NCBI RefSeq assembly: GCF_025150245.1
Contig: NZ_CP102279.1
Location: 124,001 to 188,000 of the forward strand
Source: Dorea formicigenerans
GTDB taxonomy: Bacteria > Bacillota > Clostridia > Lachnospirales > Lachnospiraceae
Direction of reading: 5' to 3'
DNA length: 64,000 nt
Below, one piece after another: positions 9,154 to 17,249 of the stretch. Below the pieces are notes generated by a model. It searched no databases and was not told the origin of the DNA. It worked only from the letters and a program-made list of their open reading frames with translations. The position numbers and the translations under genes are program-made. Positions within the stretch are counted from its first letter, which is position 1; every line of letters starts with the position of its first letter.

Positions 9154-11000
9154 TTGAAAAGATGAAAATGGTCTATGTCGTGTCATCCGTCTCCAAGAAA
9201 GATGAGATGCTCGATGGACTTCGGGATCTCGGACTTCTGCATCTGGCAGAGAAGAAAAGTCCGGCACGCGCAGCGTCAGAAAGATTTACAACACTTTCTA
9301 AGACTGCCGGAGTATTATTAGACTATGCGCCGGATAAAAAATCCAAGGGGAAAGAAGAAGCTCCGATCCTTTCAGACGAACAGTTTGAAGAGATGTATCA
9401 GGGCGTGCTTGCAGCACTAGACAAAAAGTCAGCGCTGTCCCAGGAAATGAGTGCAGCAGGTGCAGAGATAGAACGAGTAAAAGCATGGGGCGATTTCGCA
9501 CCGGCTGAATTAAAAGAATTAAAAGAAGCAGGGTATGATCTTCATTTTTACCGTCTGGCAAAAAATGAATTTGAGATGGCTGAGCAGGATCCGGAAGTTA
9601 AAATGATCCGTCTTGCTACTATTGATAAGATGGATACCGTTGCTGTAATCGGAGCTTTGCCGGCAACAATTCCGGCAGCAGAGTTCGCAATTCCGGAAAA
9701 AGGAATCAGTGAACTTACAAAAGAGATTGAGGAGTGCCAGCGTCAGAACGCAGAGTGCGACGAGATTCTTAAAAAAGCTGCTGTATATGATGCCAGTTTT
9801 CAGGCTCAGATGCTCAAAGCTCAGAACGAGGAGAATTATTCTTCCGCAAGTGAGACCGCAGAAAGCGATGAGGATTTCGTATGGATTTCAGGATATCTTC
9901 CAGAGGAAGACCTTCCAAAATTCAAAGAAGCGGCTTCAGCAAATAAATGGGCTTGGGCGCAGGAAGACGTAGCAGAGGACGACGATCAGGTACCTACGAA
10001 AGTTAAATACGGAAAAGTCTCCGGACTGATCCAGCCGGTATTTGATATCTTAGGAATCCTTCCGGGATACAGAGAGTCTGATATCTCACTTTGGTTCTTC
10101 CTGTTCTTCACACTGTTCTTTGCAATGATCATCGGTGATGCCGGATATGGTATGCTGATTCTGATCGGAACAATAGTATTTGCAGTGAAGACAAAAGGCG
10201 AAAAGAAATATAGCAACATAGTTTACTTATTATTTGTACTTTCAATTGCAACCGTTATATGGGGAGCGATTACCGGTACCTGGTTCGGAATGGAGTCAGC
10301 AATGAATGTTCCGTTCTTGAAAGCACTGGTAATTCCAAGCTTTGCAAACTATCCGGATTACTTCGGAGTTACAGCTCTTGCACAGCAGAACACGATTATG
10401 AAGTTCTCATTCTCTGTAGGAGCAATTCAGATGGCGCTTGGTAGTCTGATCTCTATTAAGAAAAAGATTGCTGAGAAGAACCTGAGCTGGGTTGCAGACC
10501 TTGGCTGGCTCGTAGCAATTGTAGCAATGTATTTATTATCACTTTATCTGGTAATCGGAGAGAGCATTAACATCACACCGGTATTTGCAATGATTGGTGT
10601 AGCATTTTTACTTGTTGTTCTCTTCGGTGCAATGTCACCGGATCGTACATTTGCACAGGGACTGAAAGCTGGTCTTGCAGATGCGTTTACCGTATTCCTG
10701 AATACGATCAGCTGCTTTGGTAACGTAATGAGTTATATCCGTCTGTTCGCAGTAGGTATGGCAGGACTTGCCATTTCTCAGAGCTTTAACGGAATCGCAG
10801 CAGGATTCCACGGACCGCTTATTATTCTCGCTGTTGTAGTTGTACTCATCGGACACGGACTGAATATTATCATGTGTTTCCTGTCAGTCGTAGTACACGG
10901 TGTCAGACTGAACGTTCTGGAGTTCTCAGGACAGGCAGGACTGGAGTGGACAGGAATTGCATACGAACCATTTAAAGTAAACGATAAAATTATTAAATAG
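9150..11000 (+). CDS. ntpI: V-type ATP synthase subunit I (membrane stator, a-subunit)
   Basis: A 616-residue protein with a cytosolic N-terminal half (about 1-300, helical dumbbell) and a C-terminal membrane half with about seven to eight hydrophobic segments, starting near 'FFLFFTLFFAMIIGDAGYGM'. The motif 'NVMSYIRLFAVGMAGLAI' includes the stator arginine essential for ion transfer to and from the K ring. It provides the two half-channels for the ion. It overlaps ntpD by four bases and precedes ntpK by 23 bases. Confidence 0.94.
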   Translation: MIEKMKMVYVVSSVSKKDEMLDGLRDLGLLHLAEKKSPARAASERFTTLSKTAGVLLDYAPDKKSKGKEEAPILSDEQFEEMYQGVLAALDKKSALSQEMSAAGAEIERVKAWGDFAPAELKELKEAGYDLHFYRLAKNEFEMAEQDPEVKMIRLATIDKMDTVAVIGALPATIPAAEFAIPEKGISELTKEIEECQRQNAECDEILKKAAVYDASFQAQMLKAQNEENYSSASETAESDEDFVWISGYLPEEDLPKFKEAASANKWAWAQEDVAEDDDQVPTKVKYGKVSGLIQPVFDILGILPGYRESDISLWFFLFFTLFFAMIIGDAGYGMLILIGTIVFAVKTKGEKKYSNIVYLLFVLSIATVIWGAITGTWFGMESAMNVPFLKALVIPSFANYPDYFGVTALAQQNTIMKFSFSVGAIQMALGSLISIKKKIAEKNLSWVADLGWLVAIVAMYLLSLYLVIGESINITPVFAMIGVAFLLVVLFGAMSPDRTFAQGLKAGLADAFTVFLNTISCFGNVMSYIRLFAVGMAGLAISQSFNGIAAGFHGPLIILAVVVVLIGHGLNIIMCFLSVVVHGVRLNVLEFSGQAGLEWTGIAYEPFKVNDKIIK

Positions 11001-11023
11001 TATTTAATTAAAGGAGAAAAATT

Positions 11024-11458
11024 ATGAATTTAGCATTTGTTGGAATGGCAGCTGCACTTGGTTTATCTGCTTCAGGATCAGCATTCGGTGCAGGATTTGC
11101 AGGACAGGCAGCAGTAGGAGCATGGAAAAAGTGTTATGCAAGTGGAAAACCGGCACCGTTCATCATGATCGCGTTCGCTGGAGCACCTCTTACACAGACA
11201 ATCTACGGATTCCTTCTTATGAACTTTATCAAATCAGCAGTAGAAGGCGGAGCAGACGCAGGACTGGCACTTGGTGTTGGTATCTTCTGTGGACTCGCAA
11301 TCGGACTTTCAGCATTATTCCAGGGTAAATGTGCCGCTGGAGCATCTGATGCATTAGGAGCAACCGGAAAAGGTACAGCTAACTACTTCATCGTAGTAGG
11401 TATCGTAGAGACAGTAGCCCTCTTCACATTGGTATTCGGCTTACTGCTCTTAGGTTAA
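11024..11458 (+). CDS. ntpK: V-type ATP synthase subunit K, Na+-type ring protein
   Basis: A 144-residue proteolipid made of two fused helical hairpins (four membrane helices). Thr57 and Gln58 ('GAPLTQTIYGF'), Gln100 ('ALFQGKCAAG') and Glu129 ('GIVETVALF') occupy the places of the Enterococcus hirae NtpK ligands Thr64, Gln65, Gln110 and Glu139. The Gln-to-Glu distance of 29 residues is identical in both. Only the second hairpin has the carboxylate. This pattern is known for Na+ rather than H+ translocation. The gene ends the operon and is followed by a strong terminator. Confidence 0.93.
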   Translation: MNLAFVGMAAALGLSASGSAFGAGFAGQAAVGAWKKCYASGKPAPFIMIAFAGAPLTQTIYGFLLMNFIKSAVEGGADAGLALGVGIFCGLAIGLSALFQGKCAAGASDALGATGKGTANYFIVVGIVETVALFTLVFGLLLLG

Positions 11459-11484
11459 TAAAAAACAGAATACAGAAAAATTTG

Positions 11485-11520
11485 AGCGGAACAGCAATTG
11501 CTGTTCCGCTTTTTTTCTTT
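11485..11520 (+). terminator. Terminator of V-ATPase operon
   Basis: A 12-bp GC-rich stem (AGCGGAACAGCA / TGCTGTTCCGCT) followed by seven T residues, 27 bases after ntpK. Confidence 0.92.
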
Positions 11521-11563
11521 CTGCATATGATAAAGCAGATGAATTTTGTGGGAGTGTATGAAC

Positions 11564-11947
11564 ATGGATGAAAAACTTCCTTACTATATGGCGTATCCAA
11601 TGCCGCTATTATATGATGATGAGCGTCAGAACCAGAGGGATTATGAATATATGAAGAGTGTATATCCAGGAACGGCAAAGCGTCTGATACCATATATCGA
11701 AGAGGAATGTGACCGTCTGGAGTATACGGGGAGCGTTATGTATGACGAATATCCAGACCGGCTGCAGTTGTTGCTGCTTTGCAGAAGAATTTATAATCGC
11801 GCGAAAGAAGATGAAACAAAGAAAGATGAAGCAAAAGAAGGCGAGGAAACAGGCGAGTGGCTGCAGAATCTGATCCAGGTCATGACTTATCAGGAACTGT
11901 GTCAGAGAAGACGGGAAAACAGAAGTATGAGACGGAAATATTATTAA
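11564..11947 (+). CDS. Conserved hypothetical protein
   Basis: A 127-residue soluble, strongly charged protein beginning 'MDEKLPYYMAYPMPLLYDDE' with an Arg-rich tail (RRRENRSMRRKYY). The middle contains an acidic/basic stretch (KEDETKKDEAKEGEE). No domain is recognised. Start choice: ATG at 11564 lies nine bases after GGGAG; ATG at 11558 is too close to that site. The gene sits alone between two terminators, so it is a single-gene transcript. Confidence 0.7.
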   Translation: MDEKLPYYMAYPMPLLYDDERQNQRDYEYMKSVYPGTAKRLIPYIEEECDRLEYTGSVMYDEYPDRLQLLLLCRRIYNRAKEDETKKDEAKEGEETGEWLQNLIQVMTYQELCQRRRENRSMRRKYY

Positions 11948-12004
11948 AAATTGAAAGGAATAAAAAGAATAAGGGAGCGTAAACTGCTACATGAAGAATT
12001 GGAA

Positions 12005-12040
12005 AATAGGCAGACTGTGAAAAAGCAGTCTGCCTATTCG
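12005..12040 (+). terminator. Terminator after the 127-residue protein gene
   Basis: A perfect 13-bp stem AATAGGCAGACTG / CAGTCTGCCTATT (arms 12005-12017 and 12026-12038) with an 8-base loop. Confidence 0.8.
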
Positions 12041-12092
12041 TTATTCTTAGTGGTTGTGCAGAATGCACGAATAGATATAAAAATAACAAAAA

Positions 12093-12108
12093 ATGTAACA
12101 TGTTTCAT
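12093..12108. promoter_or_regulatory. Operator-like palindrome 1 of glycyl radical operon
   Basis: ATGTAACATGTTTCAT is an inverted repeat with one mismatch and has the same half-site (ATGTAA) as two further copies before the glycyl radical enzyme gene. Confidence 0.5.
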
Positions 12109-12190
12109 ACAAAAAAATAAAAATAGCAGAGGAACAGAAAACAAGTATAATCCAATACTTTACGTAAATAGCAAAATATATCATCAAAAA

Positions 12191-12206
12191 ATGTAAATGG
12201 TTACAT
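12191..12206. promoter_or_regulatory. Operator-like palindrome 2 of glycyl radical operon
   Basis: ATGTAA-ATGG-TTACAT; with flanks the dyad extends to AAATGTAA/TTACATTT (12189-12208). It lies about 70-80 bases upstream of the promoter, a position fitting DNA looping. Confidence 0.6.
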
Positions 12207-12272
12207 TTAAAATGACTAAAAAAACAGAAAACAAAGAAAATTGTGCAAATTTACTAAAAAATAAATAGATAA

Positions 12273-12301
12273 TTGACGATGATTATTTATAGTGCTATGA
12301 T
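12273..12301 (+). promoter_or_regulatory. Promoter of glycyl radical operon
   Basis: TTGACG (12273-12278), a 17-base spacer and TATGAT (12296-12301) give a strong sigma-A-type promoter with a predicted start near 12308. Confidence 0.8.
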
Positions 12302-12318
12302 TTGTTTATCGATAAGAA

Positions 12319-12334
12319 ATGTAACAAGTTACAT
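12319..12334. promoter_or_regulatory. Operator-like palindrome 3, just after transcription start
   Basis: ATGTAAC-AA-GTTACAT is a perfect dyad centred about +19 from the predicted start site, a classical repressor position. The LacI-family gene at 21708 is the obvious candidate binder; the pairing is inferred from proximity and motif type. Confidence 0.7.
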
Positions 12335-12367
12335 ATGGACGGAAATTGATTACAGGGAGGTAATTGT

Positions 12368-14779
12368 ATGAATGAAAGAATTCAGCGGCTTCGAAAAGAG
12401 CTGACAGAACAGAAACCGTATGTAGATGGTGAGAGATGTAAGATATTTACAGAATCTATGAAAACAACAGATGGTCTGCCGATTATTATCCGCAGGGCAA
12501 AATCTTTTTATGAAGTGCTGGATAAAATGACAGTCTGGGTAAAACCAGGGGAATTGATTGTTGGTAATATGGCAAAAAACGCAAAGAGTTCACCAGTATT
12601 TCCAGAATATTCTGCTCAGTGGATTCTAGAAGAGTTAGATGGAAAACCGTATCGATGGGAAGACAGACCTGGAGACAAATTTTATATTTTGCCAGAAGAT
12701 GAAAAAATAGTTCGCGAATGTGCAGAATATTGGAATGGAAAGACACTTTATGATTATGTTCGCAAAAATCTGCCAAAGGAAGTCAATGATGCATGGGATG
12801 CAGGAGTCACAGATGAAACATGGGTATGTGCAGCCGGACTGGGGAATGAGATTGTTGATTATAAAATGGTTGTTGAGAAGGGTCTGGAAGATGTATTGAC
12901 AAGAATTCAAGAGAAAAAAGACAGCATTGATATTCTGGATCCAGACGCGCTGAAGCAATTACATTTCCTGGAAGCAGCAAAGCTTGGAAATGAAGCAGTG
13001 TTAAATTATTCCAACCGACTTGCAGATAAGTGTGAAGAAGAAGCAGGAAAAACAGATGATTCAGAGTACAAGAAAGAGTTAATGGAGCTGGCTGAGATTT
13101 GTAGATATGTACCGTTTCATCCAGCGAGAACATTCCAAGAAGCTGTACAGTCAATTTTCATGGTTCTCCTTGCCGTACATATGGAATCTAATGGACATGC
13201 AATTTCACTTGGTAGATTTGATCAGTATGTATATCCTCTTTATAAGAAAGATATTGAAGAGGGAAGAATTACAAAAGAAAAAGCATTAGAGATTATAGAA
13301 TGTTTCTTCATTAAATGTAATGAATTAAACAAACTTCGTTCCTGGCCAGATACAGAATTTTTTATGGGATATCAGATGTTCATTAATCTGGCGATTTGTG
13401 GACAGACTGTAGAAGGAAAGGATGCAACAAATGATATTTCAAGAATGTGTATTCAGGCGTGCAGAGAACTGAAATTAATCACACCTTCTGTGTCAGTCAA
13501 GTGCTTTGATGGAACGACAGATGAAGTGCTTATGGATGCGCTGGAGGCAACGATTGAACACAAAGGTGGAATGCCTGCATTTTATAATGATAAAGCATTT
13601 ATAAAAATTTTGAGAGAGATGGGTGTTGCTGAAGAGGATCTGGTTGACTGGTGTCCGGATGGCTGTATTGAGGCATCTATTCCTGGAAAATGGGATTTCG
13701 CAGCAAAAGGACCTTGGCTCAGTATTGAAAAGGTTCTGGAAATAACATTGAATAATGGAAAAGACCCGGCAACAGGAACTGTGTTTAGAAAACCAGACAA
13801 AGATATTGTGGCAAGCTCATCTATGGAAGATATCTTTGAAGAATATAAAAAGACTTTGAAATACTTCCTGGATCTGAATTGTCTGACAGAACACATCAAT
13901 GATGAAGTCCATGTGAGATATGACTTAAATGCTTTCAGGTCTTCGCTTGTACAGGATTGTATCGGAAGGTGTCTGGATTTGGTTGAGGGTGGTGCATTGT
14001 ATTCAGCAGATGGAGGTCCGACAGCAGGAACCATCAGTGCGGGAGATGCATTAACAGGAATTGAGTATCTTGTATTTGACAAAAAGATACTGACAATGGA
14101 ACAGTTGTTACATGCATGTGCCACAAATTTTGAGGATGAGTCAACAACTCCGACAGGAAAAGAGATTCAGATGATCATGAAAAATAAAGTTCCAAAGTTT
14201 GGAAATGATGATGACTATGCAGATAAATGGGTTGTAGCAATCGAGGAATATGTTGGACATAGTCTAAATCATGATTATAAGAGTTCAAAATATGGAAAAG
14301 GTCCAGTACCTTGTTGTTTCGCTTATAGCCAGACGCCGGTAACCGGAAATATTTCATTTGGAAGCCGTATTGGAGCAACACCGGATGGAAGATCAGCAGG
14401 AGAACCGGTAAATAACGGAGTATCTCCGGCAAATGGTTCCGAACGGAACGGGGCAACTGCTGCATGCAATTCTGTTGCAAAGATTCCTACAATCTATGAC
14501 CAGAAAGGAAATATTTTCAATATGAGACTTGCACCATCTACAATTGCAAACCAGGAATCCAGACAGAAAATTCTTGATATGATGCGGGCATTATTTGATA
14601 AGGATGCAGAGCAGATTCAGTTTAACGTTGTAGATAATGAAGTCTTAAAAGAAGCACAGAAAAGACCGGAGGACTTCCCAGATTTGATGGTTCGAGTATC
14701 TGGATACAGTGCATTATTTACCTCACTGGGAGTTGCGTGTCAGAATGATGTGATTAATCGAACAGAGGTTGAGATGTAA
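12368..14779 (+). CDS. Glycyl radical enzyme, pyruvate formate-lyase-like, unknown substrate
   Basis: An 803-residue oxygen-sensitive radical enzyme. The thiyl-radical cysteine is Cys433 in 'CPDGCIEASIPGK' with Glu435 two residues later; the glycyl radical site is Gly779 in 'RVSGYSALF'. The Cys-x-Glu pattern is that of the dehydratase/lyase branch, not pyruvate formate-lyase (Cys-Cys). However, diol dehydratases read GCVEP, and the position matching their substrate-binding Asp447 is Lys447 here (alignment from memory). So a C-O-cleaving lyase or dehydratase is likely, but glycerol or propanediol is doubtful as substrate. It opens an operon with its activase, a kinase, a sugar ABC importer and an aldolase. 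AGGGAGG precedes the ATG. Confidence 0.9.
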   Translation: MNERIQRLRKELTEQKPYVDGERCKIFTESMKTTDGLPIIIRRAKSFYEVLDKMTVWVKPGELIVGNMAKNAKSSPVFPEYSAQWILEELDGKPYRWEDRPGDKFYILPEDEKIVRECAEYWNGKTLYDYVRKNLPKEVNDAWDAGVTDETWVCAAGLGNEIVDYKMVVEKGLEDVLTRIQEKKDSIDILDPDALKQLHFLEAAKLGNEAVLNYSNRLADKCEEEAGKTDDSEYKKELMELAEICRYVPFHPARTFQEAVQSIFMVLLAVHMESNGHAISLGRFDQYVYPLYKKDIEEGRITKEKALEIIECFFIKCNELNKLRSWPDTEFFMGYQMFINLAICGQTVEGKDATNDISRMCIQACRELKLITPSVSVKCFDGTTDEVLMDALEATIEHKGGMPAFYNDKAFIKILREMGVAEEDLVDWCPDGCIEASIPGKWDFAAKGPWLSIEKVLEITLNNGKDPATGTVFRKPDKDIVASSSMEDIFEEYKKTLKYFLDLNCLTEHINDEVHVRYDLNAFRSSLVQDCIGRCLDLVEGGALYSADGGPTAGTISAGDALTGIEYLVFDKKILTMEQLLHACATNFEDESTTPTGKEIQMIMKNKVPKFGNDDDYADKWVVAIEEYVGHSLNHDYKSSKYGKGPVPCCFAYSQTPVTGNISFGSRIGATPDGRSAGEPVNNGVSPANGSERNGATAACNSVAKIPTIYDQKGNIFNMRLAPSTIANQESRQKILDMMRALFDKDAEQIQFNVVDNEVLKEAQKRPEDFPDLMVRVSGYSALFTSLGVACQNDVINRTEVEM

Positions 14780-15688
14780 ATGGAAAAAGCAAGGATTTTC
14801 AATATTGAACGTTGCGCAACAGAAGATGGACCAGGAATTCGAACAACAGTGTTCTTGAAGGGGTGTAACCTTCGATGCAAATGGTGTGCAAATCCAGAGT
14901 CACAGTCTTTTAAACCGGAAATCCTTTTTAAAGAAATAAAATGTATTGGCTGCGGGAAATGTATAAATAGCTGCCCGCAGCAGGCTATTAAGAACATGCC
15001 GGGGTACGGAATGATTACAGACTCTGATGAATGTAAATTGTGCGGGACATGCATAGATGGATGTTATGCAGATGCAAGAGTCAGACAGGGAACGGATTAC
15101 ACAGTGGAAGAATTGATGGAGGTTCTGGGGCGAGATGAACATTACTATCTTGCATCAGGAGGAGGGATTACATTTAGCGGTGGAGAACCGTTAATGTATT
15201 CAAAATTCATTCATGCGTGTGCGAGAAAGATAAGAAAAAGAGGCTGGAATATATTGATAGAGACTTGTGGGCAAGTACCACAAGAAAATATTGAAATGAT
15301 TGCTTCTGATGTAGATACAATTTATTGTGATTATAAACATTATGATCCTGAAAAGCATAAAGAGCTGACAGGAGTGGATAATCGACAGATCATCAGTAAC
15401 ATTCGGTGGATAGATGAACATTTTGAAGGGGATTTTTATCTGAGATATCCATACATCCCAGGATGCAATGATGGCACAGAAGCGATTGAACAATTCCTGA
15501 AATTCGCAGAACGGCTTTCAAAGGTGAAAGAAGTGGTATTTTTACCATATCATCGGTTAGGACTTCCAAAATATCAGGGACTTGGAAGAATGTATGAAAT
15601 GGGAGATATGAAATCACTGAAAGTTCAGGATTTGAATTTCCTGAAAGAATATGAAAATAAATATGATTTAAAAATAAAAATTCAATAA
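14780..15688 (+). CDS. Glycyl radical enzyme activase (radical SAM)
   Basis: A 302-residue activating enzyme. The radical-SAM cluster motif is Cys29-x3-Cys33-x2-Cys36 ('GCNLRCKWC'). An inserted ferredoxin-like domain carries two more 4Fe-4S motifs ('CIGCGKCINSCP' and 'CKLCGTCIDGC'), as in activases of diol dehydratase-type enzymes; pyruvate formate-lyase activase lacks this insert. 'GGGITFSGGEPL' is the SAM-binding glycine stretch. It abstracts hydrogen from the Gly of the partner enzyme. It starts directly after the stop codon of the preceding gene, so the two are translationally linked. Confidence 0.93.
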   Translation: MEKARIFNIERCATEDGPGIRTTVFLKGCNLRCKWCANPESQSFKPEILFKEIKCIGCGKCINSCPQQAIKNMPGYGMITDSDECKLCGTCIDGCYADARVRQGTDYTVEELMEVLGRDEHYYLASGGGITFSGGEPLMYSKFIHACARKIRKRGWNILIETCGQVPQENIEMIASDVDTIYCDYKHYDPEKHKELTGVDNRQIISNIRWIDEHFEGDFYLRYPYIPGCNDGTEAIEQFLKFAERLSKVKEVVFLPYHRLGLPKYQGLGRMYEMGDMKSLKVQDLNFLKEYENKYDLKIKIQ

Positions 15689-15704
15689 GAATAGGGGACA
15701 GAGT

Positions 15705-17186
15705 ATGGGGGAAGTAAATAAGACCATGGTGGCACTGGATTGTGGAAACTCATCCTATCGAGTAGTTCTTGGAAGATATCGGGATGGAAAAATAGAAAGT
15801 ACAGTTATAAAACAGATTCCCAACGGAATGGAAAAAGTCGGAGAGTATTACTACTGGGATATCAGGAAGATATTTGATGGTTTTATAGAAACTTTAAAAA
15901 GTATTGTTGACAGTGGTGAAAAAATCGATTCTATCGGAATTTGTACATGGGGAGTTGATTTTGCCATGTTTGATTCGAATGGCGAGATGATTCAGAATCC
16001 GCTTTGTTATCGAAATACAATTGGTGAGCGCGTGCTGGCTTCGCTAAGTGAAGATGAAAAGAAAAAAATGTTTTACCAGACAGGGATTTTGTGTGACAAA
16101 ATTAATTCCGTTTATATGCTTGCAGGAATGAATGAAGAATTTTCAGATGTAATGGAAAAAGCAGATAAATGTCTGATGGTTCCGGATGTTTTGAATTATT
16201 TCTTGACAGGGAAGATGGTCAACGAGCCAAGTGAGTTAAGCACAACACAGCTTATGGATGTGAAAGAGAAGAAAATCAGTTCCGAGATATGTGAAAAATT
16301 TAAAATTTCGGAAAAATTATTCTCTGAAATTGGCGTACATGGAACGAAAATCGGGGATATAAAAAAAGAGGTTCTCAGAAAACTTGGAATTGATTATGAG
16401 ATTCCAATCATATGTGTTCCGTCTCATGATACAGCATCTGCCGTTGCCGCAATTCCAGCACAGGAAAAGGATTTTGGATTTGTAAGCTGTGGAACATGGT
16501 CGCTGATAGGAACGGAACTGGATGAGCCAATTCAGAATGACGAAGTGATTCGGTCCAGTCTGACAAATGAACTTGGCGCATTTGGAAAGATTACTTTATT
16601 AAAGAACAACGCAGGAATGTTTATAGCAAACTGTCTTCGAAAAGAATTGTGTGCTGCTTATGGAAGAGAAGTACCATGGAGCGAAATTACACAGATGGCA
16701 GAGAGTGCAAAAGGAGAGGTTTTCATTGATCTGAATGACATTAGATTTTTTAATCCGGAAAGTATGTCACGGGAAGTCTGGGGATCTCTTACAGAGAGCG
16801 GACAGGCAGACGGTGAAATGGAATGGGGGATTTTGTTTAGGGCATTTTATGAATCACTGGCCTGCTCTTATGCAATCACACTTGAAGATGCACAGAAGAT
16901 TAGCGGCAGGAATTTTGAAAAAGTGTATATTGTCGGTGGCGGAGCCGCAAGCAGTATTTTGCTGAGGCTGATGTCGGGTTATACAGAAAAACCAGTTGTG
17001 GTATGTTTTGGAGAAAGTACTTCTATGGGAAATCTGGCAGTACAGTTAAAGTATTTCGAACCAGAGTTAGAACTTGGGGATATCCGAAATATTATCGCAA
17101 AATCTTATCGTACAGAACTGATACAGGAAAAGAATGAAAATGCAGAGAAAATAAGAATGCTTTACAGAGCAGTTTTAAACCATTAG
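15705..17186 (+). CDS. FGGY carbohydrate kinase, rhamnulokinase-like
   Basis: A 493-residue sugar kinase of the FGGY/ASKHA fold. Features shared with RhaB are the N-terminal phosphate loop ('ALDCGNSSYRVV'), 'CTWGVDF' (Trp82-Asp85), the catalytic segment 'SHDTASAVAAIPA', 'SCGTWSLIG' and the adenosine-binding 'VGGGAASSILL'. RhaB phosphorylates O1 of L-rhamnulose; the true substrate here is likely a ketose or polyol made or imported by this operon. No rhamnose isomerase is present. It lies 16 bases after the activase and 63 bases before the ABC genes. Confidence 0.88.
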   Translation: MGEVNKTMVALDCGNSSYRVVLGRYRDGKIESTVIKQIPNGMEKVGEYYYWDIRKIFDGFIETLKSIVDSGEKIDSIGICTWGVDFAMFDSNGEMIQNPLCYRNTIGERVLASLSEDEKKKMFYQTGILCDKINSVYMLAGMNEEFSDVMEKADKCLMVPDVLNYFLTGKMVNEPSELSTTQLMDVKEKKISSEICEKFKISEKLFSEIGVHGTKIGDIKKEVLRKLGIDYEIPIICVPSHDTASAVAAIPAQEKDFGFVSCGTWSLIGTELDEPIQNDEVIRSSLTNELGAFGKITLLKNNAGMFIANCLRKELCAAYGREVPWSEITQMAESAKGEVFIDLNDIRFFNPESMSREVWGSLTESGQADGEMEWGILFRAFYESLACSYAITLEDAQKISGRNFEKVYIVGGGAASSILLRLMSGYTEKPVVVCFGESTSMGNLAVQLKYFEPELELGDIRNIIAKSYRTELIQEKNENAEKIRMLYRAVLNH

Positions 17187-17249
17187 ATAGCAGGGAGGGA
17201 AGAAGAAAAGTAACAAAATGCAGCCAAAGAGGAAGGAGGATAAAAAGAA

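Noticed and set aside
12093-12334. CcpA cre sites upstream of the glycyl radical operon
   Set aside because: The palindromes lack the central CG of cre sites and share a different half-site (ATGTAAC).
13582-14124. 180-codon minus-strand frame
   Set aside because: Shadow of the glycyl radical enzyme gene, with no start signal or family resemblance.
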